This document shows, piece after piece, positions 8,785 through 18,300 of a stretch of 38,508 nucleotides of DNA. A program made the translations under genes and the position numbers. The stretch is from Bacteroidota bacterium (GTDB taxonomy: Bacteria; Bacteroidota; Ignavibacteria; Ignavibacteriales; Ignavibacteriaceae). Position 1 is the stretch's first letter, and each line of letters begins with the position of its first letter. The notes under the pieces are model-generated. The model was not told the DNA's origin and did no database searches. It saw only the letters and a list, made by a program, of their open reading frames with translations. The DNA lies in contig JAKAGZ010000025.1 of NCBI GenBank assembly GCA_021815365.1, positions 1 to 38,508 of the forward strand. Reading direction: 5' to 3'.

Positions 8785-9276
8785 TTTTCATCCAATCATT
8801 CTTAAAACATAATGTTAATTTTACTTAAAATTTAGCTGCAGGTCAATTTTGAATAATTTACCCTGCCGTGTATTATCATTAACAAAATTGTTTGCAATAC
8901 AAATCTGTCAAAAATATTTTTTTATTTCGCCCCTACCGGGACTTCAGACTTAGATAGTTATTATTTTGTTCTATAGATATTTTATCCCTCAGGGGACAAA
9001 AAGTTTTTGCTCGTTAATTTAATGACTTTATAATCCCTTTAGGGATGAAATATTTATAGAAAATTCTGAAACCACAAAATGTAAAGTCCCGTTAGGGACG
9101 AGATAGGATTTTATTCCAGAATAATCAAAATAATTGGGGACTTTATTTTATTCGAAGCTAATTTTTACTTTAAGAGTTATTTTTAACACTACTGCTGCGG
9201 CATCATAATCAAATAGAGTCACAATTTCATTATATTATAGATTATTAGATTAGATCATTGCTATTAATTTTTCATT
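8785..9276. other. Intergenic region between divergent genes, contains REP-like cluster
   Basis: This stretch of about 490 bp separates the DUF971 gene from the CNNM/CorC gene. No coding potential is seen. Its central 190 bp hold four related palindromic units (listed separately). A weaker half-unit (GGGGACTTTATTTTATTC, near 9136-9153) follows. Promoters for the two divergent genes should lie at the outer edges, but I cannot place convincing boxes. Confidence 0.6.
8922..9115. repeat. Cluster of four REP-like palindromic units in nested inverted arrangement
   Basis: Four short imperfect palindromes of the form YCCCnnnnGGGR followed by an A/T-rich tail lie at about 8924-8945, 8969-9000, 9028-9064 and 9083-9113. 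Units 1 and 2 are in one orientation, units 3 and 4 in the other. Unit 2 (TTCTATAGATATTTTATCCC) is the reverse complement of unit 3 (GGGATGAAATATTTATAGAA) with few changes. Unit 1 (CGCCCCTACCGGGACTT) is that of unit 4 (AAAGTCCCGTTAGGGACG). The whole block is therefore a large imperfect inverted repeat centred near 9015, like the paired REP elements (BIMEs) mobilised by TnpA-REP/RAYT transposases. No transposase gene is in the window. Confidence 0.7.
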
Positions 9277-10608
9277 ATGGACACATTAGCCCAGATTTTT
9301 TTAATAATTATTTTTGTACTCGCAGCAGGATTATTTTCTGTGATTGAAATTTCGATCGCCTCGTTCGGGAAAAACAAAATAGAAGAGTTGAGAGAAGAAA
9401 ATCCTGCTCTTGCTTCTGAGTTCGAAAAGATACAGAATAATTTAAATTCATTCTTTGGTACTTCCCAGATATTAATCACTGTTTTTAACACAAGTGCTGT
9501 TTTAATAACGTTTCATTTGTTCTTCAATAAATTTTCACAATGGCTTCTTTATCAGAAGATCGCATTTTTAAGTGAAAACTCTTCAACACTTGCAGCGATT
9601 ATATCTGTTGTGCTGGTAACCTTTCTCGTGCTTGTGTTCAGCATTTTAATACCAAAAGCAGTTGGTTTTAAGTACTCTGACAAGGTAAGCAAAGCTTCGG
9701 TAAAAACTTTTCTGCTGATCGTCAAAATATTTACATACCCGGTAGAGTTTATAACCTGGCTGGGAAATTTATTTTTAAAACCAATTAATGAAAAAACAGA
9801 TTTTTCACAAACCAGGTTATCTGAAGACGAGATCCGCGTCATAATTTCAGATGGAGTAAAATCGGGCGCATTAAATGAAGCAGAGAAGCAGATCATCGAA
9901 AATATTTTTGAATTTAATGACCTGAAAGCTAATGAAGTGATGGTTCCCCGAACAGATATGTCTGCTGTCGAACTGAGTGAGGACAACTTCCGTATGGTTA
10001 AAGAAGCAATTGAATCCGGGTTTTCAATCGTGCCTGTTTACGAAGGATCGCCTGATAATATTATTGGAGTGCTTCACACAAAAGATTTTATAAAAACTTA
10101 TGTCGAACAAAAACCGATCGTGATCAAAAGCCTTGTCAGGCAGGCTTACTTTGTTCCTGAGACAAAACTTATTTCTGAAATACTCCGTGAGATGCAAAAG
10201 CGCGGAGAGAGACTTGCAATTGTAACAGATGAATACGGCGGGACAGAAGGTTTGATTACAATGCAGGACATACTTGAAGAAATCGTTGGCGAGATAAAAG
10301 ACAAAAGTAAAGTCGAAAGAAAAGATTTTATGAAATTACCCGATGGAACTTTTTCTGTCCTTGGTTCAATGGAAATAGATGACTTCAATGAAACTTTCAA
10401 TCTCACGCTTCCCGAGTCAGATAATTATAATACTGTTGCGGGATTTGTCTCGGATATTTCCGGCAAGATCCTGAACCGGGGCGAAATCGTGGATTTTGAG
10501 AACTTAAAATTCGAACTTGTGAAAAAAATCAGGCAGAAAATGGTTCAGTTCAAAGTCTACTCTAAATCAGGCAAACTTGAATTAAGAAAAATTATCAGGG
10601 AAAATTAG
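9277..10608 (+). CDS. CNNM/CorC (HlyC)-family membrane protein with CBS pair
   Basis: The 443-residue protein has the standard three-part layout. An N-terminal DUF21/CNNM membrane domain spans about 1-170, with hydrophobic segments near 5-30, 63-90, 103-130 and 143-168. A CBS pair (about 215-340) contains MVPRTDM (222-228) and DEYGGTEGLITMQDILEEIVGEI. A C-terminal CorC_HlyC transporter-associated domain covers about 350-435. Members of this family are implicated in Mg2+/Co2+ efflux and are often annotated as hemolysins without direct evidence; ion transport is the better-supported reading. The membrane domain keeps an NTSAV motif at 71-75, where family members carry an ion-site Asn/Ser. The gene is monocistronic, followed by tRNA-Thr. 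Confidence 0.88.
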   Translation: MDTLAQIFLIIIFVLAAGLFSVIEISIASFGKNKIEELREENPALASEFEKIQNNLNSFFGTSQILITVFNTSAVLITFHLFFNKFSQWLLYQKIAFLSENSSTLAAIISVVLVTFLVLVFSILIPKAVGFKYSDKVSKASVKTFLLIVKIFTYPVEFITWLGNLFLKPINEKTDFSQTRLSEDEIRVIISDGVKSGALNEAEKQIIENIFEFNDLKANEVMVPRTDMSAVELSEDNFRMVKEAIESGFSIVPVYEGSPDNIIGVLHTKDFIKTYVEQKPIVIKSLVRQAYFVPETKLISEILREMQKRGERLAIVTDEYGGTEGLITMQDILEEIVGEIKDKSKVERKDFMKLPDGTFSVLGSMEIDDFNETFNLTLPESDNYNTVAGFVSDISGKILNRGEIVDFENLKFELVKKIRQKMVQFKVYSKSGKLELRKIIREN

Positions 10609-10676
10609 ACACCCGGATTCTTGTAAACTCACTATAAAAATATTAATTTTGTCACCTGTCTGAATTAAATTTTTAT

Positions 10677-10749
10677 GCTGGCGTAGCTCAATCGGTAGAG
10701 CAATTGATTTGTAATCAATAGGTTGCGGGTTCGAGTCCCATCGCCAGCT
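10677..10749 (+). tRNA. tRNA-Thr (anticodon TGT)
   Basis: A full cloverleaf can be folded. The acceptor stem is GCTGGCG/CGCCAGC with discriminator T. The D stem is GCTC/GAGC. The anticodon stem is ATTGA/TCAAT around loop TTTGTAA (anticodon TGT, reading ACA and other Thr codons). The variable loop is AGGTT and the T loop is TTCGAGT. The CCA end is not encoded. The T stem GCGGG/CCCAT has a G-U and a C-A opposition at its first two positions, which is unusual. A terminator hairpin follows within 15 bp. Confidence 0.95.
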
Positions 10750-10762
10750 CACTCAAAAACCC

Positions 10763-10786
10763 ACTCCTGGAAAATTGGGAGTTTTT
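10763..10786 (+). terminator. Bidirectional terminator shared by tRNA-Thr and PAP2 gene
   Basis: ACTCCT (10763-10768) pairs with GGGAGT (10777-10782) over an 8-nt loop, followed by TTTTT on the + strand. On the minus strand the same hairpin is followed by GGGTTTTTGAG. It can end the tRNA transcript from the left and the PAP2 transcript from the right, whose stop codon lies at 10785-10787 directly beside it. Confidence 0.7.
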
Positions 10787-11714
10787 AAAAATTAAAAGAT
10801 AATCGCATTCCTATATTATTGAATCCCAATAAAGGCGATAAATTTAATTTTAGTTTGTCGGCTTCTGTTCCCTGTTCGTGCGAATTGTTTTGAAGAGGAG
10901 CAATTATATTTCCAAAAGTGTATCCCAGAAAAAATCCCATAGGAAGATCACTGTACCAGTGCATCCCCCTGCTGACAAGACCAATACCGGTTAATACAAT
11001 TAAAGAATAACCAACAGGCTTTATCCATTTCTCTTCGGGAAAATTATTTGCTATCACTGTAACAGTAGCAGTTAGCGTAGTAATGTGTCCCGATGGATAA
11101 GCATAATATTTCGGCTGATGTTTTTGATACTCAATTAAATTTGGAAAAAACTTCCAGTTACCCGCATATTCTGTAGCAGCCGCAGGACTTTCTCTTCCGA
11201 AAACCCTCTTTAATAATTGAACACTGATGCCGCTTGCTATTACCACTTCAACAATGTTGCTCGCAGTTTTTAATGCCCTCTGATTATGATCTACTAAACC
11301 CAAAACCGCAAATGCACCAGCCAATGCGAAATGATATTGCGCCTCACCAAGCGAAACGCCAAAATTACTCAAGCTGTGAAAGACAGGGGAATTATCGAAC
11401 AGACGTCTGTTAGCATGCCATCCTGGTTCATCAAAAAGCATAAGCGCTCCTGTGCCGGCTGTGAGGGCTGCGAACAGTGGTATTTTATCTGCACTAAATG
11501 CTGCTGCAGGATAAGTTGAAATATCGTGAGGAACATTGGTAATCATTTTATACCAGGTAAGCTCACTGCCTGGTTTAATATCTTCGTGCAAAACAGATTT
11601 AACAATCGCCTTTGACGAATCAATAAAATAACCCGAGCTGTCCTTTGGCGTTTGAGCAAAAGCTGCAGCGAAGCTGAGAATTGTAAATGACGATACTAAT
11701 AATTTAAATTTCAT
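10785..11714 (-). CDS. PAP2-superfamily protein, exported, variant active site (paralog 1)
   Basis: The 309-residue protein has a signal peptide ending AAFA-Q (residues 1-20) and a PAP2/type 2 phosphatidic-acid-phosphatase core. Motif 1 is K169-x6-S176-P177 where the family normally has K-x6-R-P. Motif 2 is intact (Y-P207-S-G-H210). Motif 3 keeps His252 and Asp256 (HWYSD), but the canonical Ser-Arg pair seven residues before the His reads Gly-Leu; an SR pair stands nearer, at 248-249. The family normally removes phosphate from lipids or lipid carriers at the membrane. With these changes activity is uncertain. The protein ends in strand-like LSPLLGFNNIGMRLSFNF with a terminal Phe, reminiscent of outer-membrane barrel ends. 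It lies 42 bp downstream of its paralog. Confidence 0.8.
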   Translation of the reverse strand: MKFKLLVSSFTILSFAAAFAQTPKDSSGYFIDSSKAIVKSVLHEDIKPGSELTWYKMITNVPHDISTYPAAAFSADKIPLFAALTAGTGALMLFDEPGWHANRRLFDNSPVFHSLSNFGVSLGEAQYHFALAGAFAVLGLVDHNQRALKTASNIVEVVIASGISVQLLKRVFGRESPAAATEYAGNWKFFPNLIEYQKHQPKYYAYPSGHITTLTATVTVIANNFPEEKWIKPVGYSLIVLTGIGLVSRGMHWYSDLPMGFFLGYTFGNIIAPLQNNSHEQGTEADKLKLNLSPLLGFNNIGMRLSFNF

Positions 11715-11756
11715 CAGCCTTCGTCATTACTTCGCAAAAAAATATCATTAGTCCTC

Positions 11757-12728
11757 TTAAAATTTTAATTGAAGAGACAGCCCTGTTCCCGTGAAACTAT
11801 AATAAGGCATAATATTAAAAGCGACACGATCTTTTTCAGAATCAGAGTTATAATTTTCAGGATGAGAAACAATTTTCCCGAATTCATAACCAAGAAAAAT
11901 AGCCAGCGGGTAATCACTATACCAGTGAATTCCGTTATTGACCATACCTAAAGCCATCAAAGTAGAAAGAGTATAACCCACAGGTTTTACCCATTTCCAT
12001 TCAGGATAATTTTCAGAAATTACAATTATCATTCCAAGCATAGTTGTAAGATGCCCCGAAGGATAAGCATCGTAAGCGGGCACGCGGCGATGATAAGCCA
12101 GAGGACTAGGAAAAAATTTCCATTCACCTGCAGGCTGAGTCGAAACAATAGGGCTTTCTCTACCAGTTAAATGCTTTAGCACCTGAACGAACGCACCGGA
12201 AGAAATTGTAACCTGCAGAATCTGGCTGCCTGTACGGATAGCTCTTTCATCTTTAAATAATAATCCCCAGCCTACAAAAATTCCTGTGAGAGCAAATTGA
12301 GTTCTGCCATCACCCATTTCACCAAACCTGTCGCTTGCCTGACGCAGAAAGTTAGAACTTTTATACCACCCATGCTGCAAAAGCCAGGTATGATTATCAG
12401 TCGCCATAAAGAATGCCGTTGAAGCAGCAATGCTAAAGTAAACTGAAAAGCTGGTGTGGGTTGCTATATCATAAAATCTTACATAGTCTTTGGGAATATT
12501 TGTCAGCCAGGAGTGCCAGGTGATTTTATTTTCCTGTTCAGGGAAACCGGGTTTTGCAGCAAGGCTCTGCTGAAAGTCAAAGTCAGATGAATCAGGTTCA
12601 GTTCTATTCAGCATCTCTTTAATGTTAAAAAAAGTGCTGTCAGTTTCTGATTCAGTTTTAAAAATCTTCTGAGAGAAAACGCTGACAGAAAAGGTACTGA
12701 CAAAAAAGAAAAATAATAATTTATTCAT
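11757..12728 (-). CDS. PAP2-superfamily protein, exported, variant active site (paralog 2)
   Basis: The 323-residue protein has a signal peptide (residues 1-19, ending SVFS-Q) and is clearly a tandem paralog of the 10785-11714 product. Both share a conserved TNxPxD region, GRESP, WKFFP, YPSGH, GIHWYSD/GMHWYSD and FLGYxFG. Motif 1 is K185-x6-S192-P193 (Arg to Ser). Motif 2 is P223-S-G-H226. Motif 3 has His268 and Asp272, but where paralog 1 has Ser-Arg this copy has Asn264-Asn265. The C terminus again ends in an amphipathic strand with terminal Phe (LSLQLKF). It is the first gene of the two-gene unit. Lipid or undecaprenyl-phosphate phosphatase activity is a family expectation, not shown. Confidence 0.8.
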   Translation of the reverse strand: MNKLLFFFFVSTFSVSVFSQKIFKTESETDSTFFNIKEMLNRTEPDSSDFDFQQSLAAKPGFPEQENKITWHSWLTNIPKDYVRFYDIATHTSFSVYFSIAASTAFFMATDNHTWLLQHGWYKSSNFLRQASDRFGEMGDGRTQFALTGIFVGWGLLFKDERAIRTGSQILQVTISSGAFVQVLKHLTGRESPIVSTQPAGEWKFFPSPLAYHRRVPAYDAYPSGHLTTMLGMIIVISENYPEWKWVKPVGYTLSTLMALGMVNNGIHWYSDYPLAIFLGYEFGKIVSHPENYNSDSEKDRVAFNIMPYYSFTGTGLSLQLKF

Positions 12729-13074
12729 ATAAGGGCGGCGTCCATCACAATCTAAAAAACAGGTATAAAATTACCATAATAGACTTAATGTTGCAATAAT
12801 GGAGAGAATCAAAATCAAAATTTTTTTTACGGGGCTTATTAAAATTGCCGGCTTGTGTTTCTCCACTTGAAAAAATACCCTTTTTCATCTGATTTTCATA
12901 TTCAAAACTTAGTTTTGTAATAAATCAATTGGAAACATTTTTGAAAATAATTAAACATAGGTTAAGAGAGCGCTGCTGTTTTTATATTTTGAACTGTTAA
13001 TGGGGCTGTCGTATATTTAAACGCAGAGCCTAAGTATTTTACTAATTTTAAATTTGTTATAAAGAATCTACTAA
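12729..13074. other. Divergent intergenic region
   Basis: This 346-bp region separates the PAP2 pair (minus) from the efflux operon (plus). I see no gene. It is A/T-rich and carries one promoter-like site for the + strand, listed separately; no equivalent could be placed for the PAP2 genes. Confidence 0.5.
12987..13019 (+). promoter_or_regulatory. Bacteroidetes-type promoter for the efflux operon
   Basis: TTTTG at 12987-12991 and TATATTTA at 13012-13019, with a 20-bp spacer, match the Bacteroidota primary-sigma consensus TTTG-N19-21-TAnnTTTG except for the last G. The site lies 55 bp upstream of the TolC-like ATG. Short consensus matches occur by chance in A/T-rich DNA. Confidence 0.45.
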
Positions 13075-14340
13075 ATGAAAAAACTAATTTTAATAAGTCT
13101 TGCAATCCTTTTGCTTCAGCTTAAACCCTTTGCACAAAACCATCTTGCACAGCAAACCGACAGCTTATCATTGAACAAGGCAATTGACCTGGCTTTAAAG
13201 AATAATAAAAATATCACTCTGGCAAACCAGGAAATAGAAAAAAGTAAATCGGTTTTAACAGAAGTAAGATCAACTCTTTACCCTTCGCTTTTTGGTACGA
13301 GTCATTATCTTTACTCCCCGGAAAATGGTTATGACCCGGTTATTACGAATGGCGGGGAATACGGACTTCAGCTTTCTGCAAATTATATTTTATTCGATGG
13401 CGGCATTCGCAGTGCGCTGATAAAAAAGGCTAACGTAAATATCGAGGGCAAAAATCTCAGCTTCGAACAGATAAAAGCTCAGATAAGATTTTTGGTAAGA
13501 GTTGTGTATTACGAAATTATTGCTGCGAGGAACGAACTAACAATTCAAAGGAAAGGAGTAACTGAACTCAGTGAATACCTTCGTTTATTAGAAAGACTAA
13601 AGGCAGGAGGCGCTGCTACAGAAAGCGATGTTCTGAAAGCTACTGTTGATTTAAACAATATTATTTCTTCACTCGAATCAGCAAAGCAAAAAGTTGAAAA
13701 GCTAAAGTTTGATATGAACAATCTGCTCGGAAGAAAAATTGACAAGCCGTTAGAAATCTATGAGGAAGCTTCCGCTGATACTTCTGCACAGTTAAATTCT
13801 GAAATAAACAGATTGATTGATCTTGAAGTTGTACAAAATGAAGCCAGGGCAAGCAGTTATGATATAAATATTGCTAAGGGAGAAAGACTCCCCAAACTTT
13901 CGATCACGGGTGATGCCGGACTATTAGGCGTAAAACCGAATAACATGAAACACGATGCCGGTTATTCTCTTTTCCTTTCTTTCAGTGTACCGATTTTTAC
14001 CTGGGGCGGGATTAGCGGCAGGATCGAACAGGCTGAGATTACACAGAAGCAGGCACAGACAAGAGTTGATCTGACAGACCGTGCCCTTCAGACACAAAAA
14101 CTTTCAATATTAAGCGAGATAGAATTAGCAAAAAGAAATATGGTGAATTATAAATCTTCAATTAAAACGGCGCAGGAAAATTATTTATCAGCAGAAGCAC
14201 GTTTCAAAGGCGGCAGCGGCACTAATCTGGATGTTCTTGATGCTCATCGTCTGATAATTCAGGCTGAATTAAATTATAACAATTCAGTCTTGCAGTACCA
14301 AACAGCTCGCGCAGGATTGTTAAGATTATATGGTATGTAA
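13075..14340 (+). CDS. TolC-family outer-membrane efflux protein
   Basis: The 421-residue protein has a signal peptide (MKKLILISLAILLLQLKPFA, then Q) and two halves of long amphipathic helices typical of OEP/TolC channels. The first begins LSLNKAIDLALKNNKNITLANQEIEKSKSVL and the second includes LTDRALQTQKLSILSEIELAKRNMVNYKSSIKTAQENYLSAEARFKGGSGTNLDVLDAHRLII. The RFK.G..t.lDVLdA signature sits at the end of the second half. It forms the outer-membrane exit duct of a tripartite pump whose other parts follow directly. Substrates are not predictable. It is the first gene of a three-gene operon. Confidence 0.92.
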   Translation: MKKLILISLAILLLQLKPFAQNHLAQQTDSLSLNKAIDLALKNNKNITLANQEIEKSKSVLTEVRSTLYPSLFGTSHYLYSPENGYDPVITNGGEYGLQLSANYILFDGGIRSALIKKANVNIEGKNLSFEQIKAQIRFLVRVVYYEIIAARNELTIQRKGVTELSEYLRLLERLKAGGAATESDVLKATVDLNNIISSLESAKQKVEKLKFDMNNLLGRKIDKPLEIYEEASADTSAQLNSEINRLIDLEVVQNEARASSYDINIAKGERLPKLSITGDAGLLGVKPNNMKHDAGYSLFLSFSVPIFTWGGISGRIEQAEITQKQAQTRVDLTDRALQTQKLSILSEIELAKRNMVNYKSSIKTAQENYLSAEARFKGGSGTNLDVLDAHRLIIQAELNYNNSVLQYQTARAGLLRLYGM

Positions 14341-14400
14341 AAATACTTTCAATGAAGACAATTGAGGAGTGGTCAATTTTTTAACTAAACATTTTAATAT

Positions 14401-15387
14401 ATGATGAACTCAACTTATAAAATTTTTACTGTGATTATTTTCACATTTGCTGCTCTGTTAGGCGGTTGCTCTGATCAGTCTAAAGATTCACCCGCACCAC
14501 CTGTGGTAGTTCAGGTGAAGGTTGACAAAATTAAAACAGGAAATGTTGAACAGAGAATAACGGCTGCGGGACAAACCTCTGTTCAGAAATTATTCCAGGT
14601 CACCTCACCCATTATCGGTGTGATCGTGAAGTTCAAATACTTTAACGGTGATGTAATAAACAAGGGCGATGAAATCTGCCTGATAAGGACAAAAGAATCC
14701 CAGGCTGCAATTACCGGCGCTGAATCGCTGCTGAAGAATGCAGTAACGCCGCAGCAGAAAAGTGAAGCGCAGTCAGCATTAAATGCAGCAATCAGAAATT
14801 CTAATGAAGTAAAAATAATTGCGCCTTTTACCGGTATACTAACAAAGAAAATAAAAAACGAAGGTGAGGTTGTAGCTGAAGGAGAACAAATAGGTTCATT
14901 AATTAATGACGCATCAATTATTTTTATTGCAAATGTTCCAGCACAGTCTATTTCAAAAATCAGGAGAGGACAGAATGTTTACCTGAAATTTGCATCGCGT
15001 GAAGGACAAAAATTTTTGGGAACAGTAAAGAGGATTGAGCCTTCAGTAAATGCAGTAGACCAGACAATACCAGTTCAAATTGAATTTAACGGTGAACATA
15101 AAATATTTGAAGATGCTCTGTTTGGCGAAGCGTCTGTTTTAACGGGCAGGCTTCCCGATCAGCTTATTGTTCCGCTGAAAGCGGTGCTTCATAATGACGA
15201 AACGAATACAAACTCCGTTTTCCTGATCAACCAGGATTCAATCGCTTATAGTGTTAATGTTAATATTGTACAGAAGAGTGACTCCACTGCTGCTATTTCT
15301 TCTCCTGAGATCAGAAAAGGAATGGCTGTTATTATAGAGGGAAGTTACGGATTACCCGATTCAACAAAAGTCAGGGTTGTACGATGA
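14401..15387 (+). CDS. RND efflux periplasmic adaptor (HlyD/AcrA-like), lipoprotein
   Basis: The 328-residue protein is a membrane-fusion subunit. Its signal sequence ends in a lipobox (L20-G-G-C23), so Cys23 is likely lipidated, as in AcrA. The lipoyl/barrel-sandwich halves are seen in TSPIIGVIVKFKYFNGDVINKGDEI (about 68-92) and KIIAPFTGILTKKIKNEGEVVAEGEQIGSLIND, separated by a very short helical hairpin of about 35 residues. A beta-barrel segment (IFIANVPAQSISKIRRGQNVYLKF) and a membrane-proximal domain follow. It lies 60 bp after the TolC gene. Its stop codon overlaps the pump start by 4 bp (ATGA), so the two are translationally coupled. Confidence 0.92.
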   Translation: MMNSTYKIFTVIIFTFAALLGGCSDQSKDSPAPPVVVQVKVDKIKTGNVEQRITAAGQTSVQKLFQVTSPIIGVIVKFKYFNGDVINKGDEICLIRTKESQAAITGAESLLKNAVTPQQKSEAQSALNAAIRNSNEVKIIAPFTGILTKKIKNEGEVVAEGEQIGSLINDASIIFIANVPAQSISKIRRGQNVYLKFASREGQKFLGTVKRIEPSVNAVDQTIPVQIEFNGEHKIFEDALFGEASVLTGRLPDQLIVPLKAVLHNDETNTNSVFLINQDSIAYSVNVNIVQKSDSTAAISSPEIRKGMAVIIEGSYGLPDSTKVRVVR

Positions 15388-18300
15388 ATATATTCTCATT
15401 TGCAGAACGCCACACCAAAGCTGTAATCTTTGGTATTGCTCTTTTATTTCTTGCCGGAATTTATGCTTCTATTAATTTACCCGTTTCAATTTTCCCTAAC
15501 ATAGATTTTCCTAGGATCGTTATACTTGTTGATAACGGCGAACAGCCTGCAGAACAGGTAATGATAACTTTAACTAAACCACTTGAAGAAGCTATCCGTG
15601 CAGTGCCCGGCGTTCGCGATGTACGTTCTACTACAGCAAGAGGCTCGGCTGAAATATCAATTAATTTTGACTGGGGAACAGACATCATCCAGGCACAGCA
15701 GCTTTTGCTTGCTCAAATTTCTTCTGTCAGAAATCAGCTCCCGGCAACTGCTAACATTGTAGTCAATCGAATGAATGCTACTTTCTTTCCGATAATGGGA
15801 TATGAAATTACATCTGACACACACAGCCAGGTTGAGCTTAAAGATCTTGCTCTATACACTATAAGACCTATCCTGAGCAGAATAAAAGGAATATCACAGG
15901 TAGTTGTCGTTGGAGGAAGAACGAGAGAATTTCTTGTTACTGTTGATCCTCTTAAGCTCGCTTCATATCATTTAAGCATTCAGCAGGTCTCTGATGCAAT
16001 AAAGAATACTAACATAGTAAGCTCTGTTGGATTGATGGATGAGAATTACCATCTCTATCTTACACTTGTTGATAACGTTTATAAAAACATTGATGATATT
16101 AAGAACACGGTAGTAGCAATTCCAAACCTTACGCCGATTTATATAAAAGACATAGCAACAGTTACTCCTTCACTTAAAGACGAATACATAAGGGTAACAG
16201 GCAGCGGCAAGCCGGCAGTATTAATAAATATAATAAGGCAGCCTGACGGCAACACAGTGCAGATTGCCAGAGATGTAAAAACTGAACTGAATAATTTAAA
16301 ATCACAAATCCCTTCCGGCATTTCGATACATAATTATTACGATCAATCCGATCTCGTAATAGGTTCATTTGGAAGCGTAAGAGACAGCATCGGAATCGGT
16401 GTACTGCTTGCGATAATAGTATTATTAATTTTCCTCAGAAACTGGAGAGTAACTTTTGTTGCTGCTGTTATAATTCCTGCAACTGTATCTATTACTGCTG
16501 CGTTACTAATGGTTACAAATCAGACGCTTAATATGATGACGCTTGGTGGAATAGCTGCAGCGATCGGATTAATTATAGACGATACAATTGTTATTATCGA
16601 AAATGTTTTCAGGCATTTCAGGCACGGTCACGAAAAAATATCACACGCTATTTCAGCATCAATTAAAGAAATGCTACCGGCTGTAATTGGTTCAAGCTCG
16701 AGTACGATAATTATTTTTCTCCCTTTTGCATTTTTAAGCGGCGTCACCGGTGCATTCTTTAAATCACTTTCACTTACTATGGCGCTTGCGCTGATAGTCT
16801 CTCTGCTGCTCTCATTATTATTTGCGCCATTGCTGGCTTCTAAAGTAATCCACATAAAAGATTTTGAAAAAGAAGCAGAGAGTGAAAGCTCTGGAAGAAT
16901 ACTTTCACTGTATAAAAAATCACTTCACTTTCTTATAGAGAGAAGATGGATAGTCCTGCCGGTCATCCTGCTGCTTTTTGGCAGCGGCTACTATATTTAT
17001 TTGCACCTCGGCAGCGAGTTCATGCCAAAGATGGATGAGGGTGCCTTCGTGATGGATTACAAAGCGCCATTCGGAACTTCGCTGAACGAAACTAACAGGA
17101 TGCTGATGCACGTGGAAAAAATCATTATGAGCATTCCTGAAGTTGACACATATTCCCGCAGAACAGGAACACAAATGGGCTTCTTCATTACAGAACCAAA
17201 CTCCGGCGATTATTTAATTAAATTAAAAAAGAAAAGAAGCAGGAATATTGACGAAATAATTAATGAACTGAGAACAAAAGTTGAAGCTTCTGAACCCGCT
17301 TTACAGATAGATTTCGGACAGGCAATGCAGGACCTGATCGGAGACCTTACCAGCGTACCCTCGCCTATCGAAATAAAAGTCTTCGGCGACAATAAAGAGC
17401 TGATCCAATCTGAAGCTAAAAAAATTGCCGGGCTTATAAAAAATGTGCAGGGTGTTGTTGATGTTTATAACGGAGTAACTATAAGCGGACCGGCGTATCT
17501 CATCAAAGTAGATCAGCAGGCTGCCGGGAAAGCAGGATTTACTGTCTCTGCACTCCAACAGATCATTTACAACTATGTTCACGGAGACGTCTCTACAAGC
17601 GTTCCAAGCGGCGAAAAATTAATCGGGATCAGGGTAAGATTTCCTGATCAGTACAGATATAAAATTGATAAGCTGAAATCATTGAGGGTAACTTCTCCTA
17701 ACGGCGGAAGCTATCTGCTTGGCTCACTTGCAAATTTCAGCGTGGATCCCGGGCAATCTGAAATTGACAGGGAAAATCTTAAACAAATGGTTGCCGTAAC
17801 TGCACGAATTTCCGGAAGAGATCTTGGCAGTACTATTGCAGCAATTAAAAGTGAACTGAATAAAAAATTAGTTCTTCCGCAGGGAGTAACAATAAGCTAC
17901 GGAGGAATTTATAAAACTCAGCAGGAATCTTTTTACGGTCTTCTGATGGTTTTATTTGCAGCCTCTTTACTGGTGATATTTGTTCTTGTCGTTGAGTTCG
18001 AATCATTTTTTCTGCCGCTTGCGATATATCTTGTTGCACTACTTTCATTATTCGGAGTTTTCCTTGCTTTATGGATAACAAAAATTTCGTTCAACATTTC
18101 AAGTTTCATGGGTGCAATAATGATGGTTGGAATTGTTGCAGAGAACAGCATCTTCCTTGTTCACTACTTTATTAAATTTCAGAAAGAAGGAATGTCATTG
18201 AAAGAAGCAATAATAGAAGCTGGAGCTGTCAGATTCAGACCGATAATAATGACGGCGCTTGCAGCAATATTGGCATTGATACCGCTTGCATTGGGAATCG

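Noticed and set aside
8922-9115. CRISPR array
   Set aside because: The repeated units alternate in orientation, are imperfect, and lack regular spacers; no cas genes are present.
14360-14384. AATTG/CAATT hairpin with T-run between the TolC and adaptor genes
   Set aside because: The stem is only 5 A/T-rich base pairs and lies inside an obvious operon; at most a weak attenuator, not supportable.
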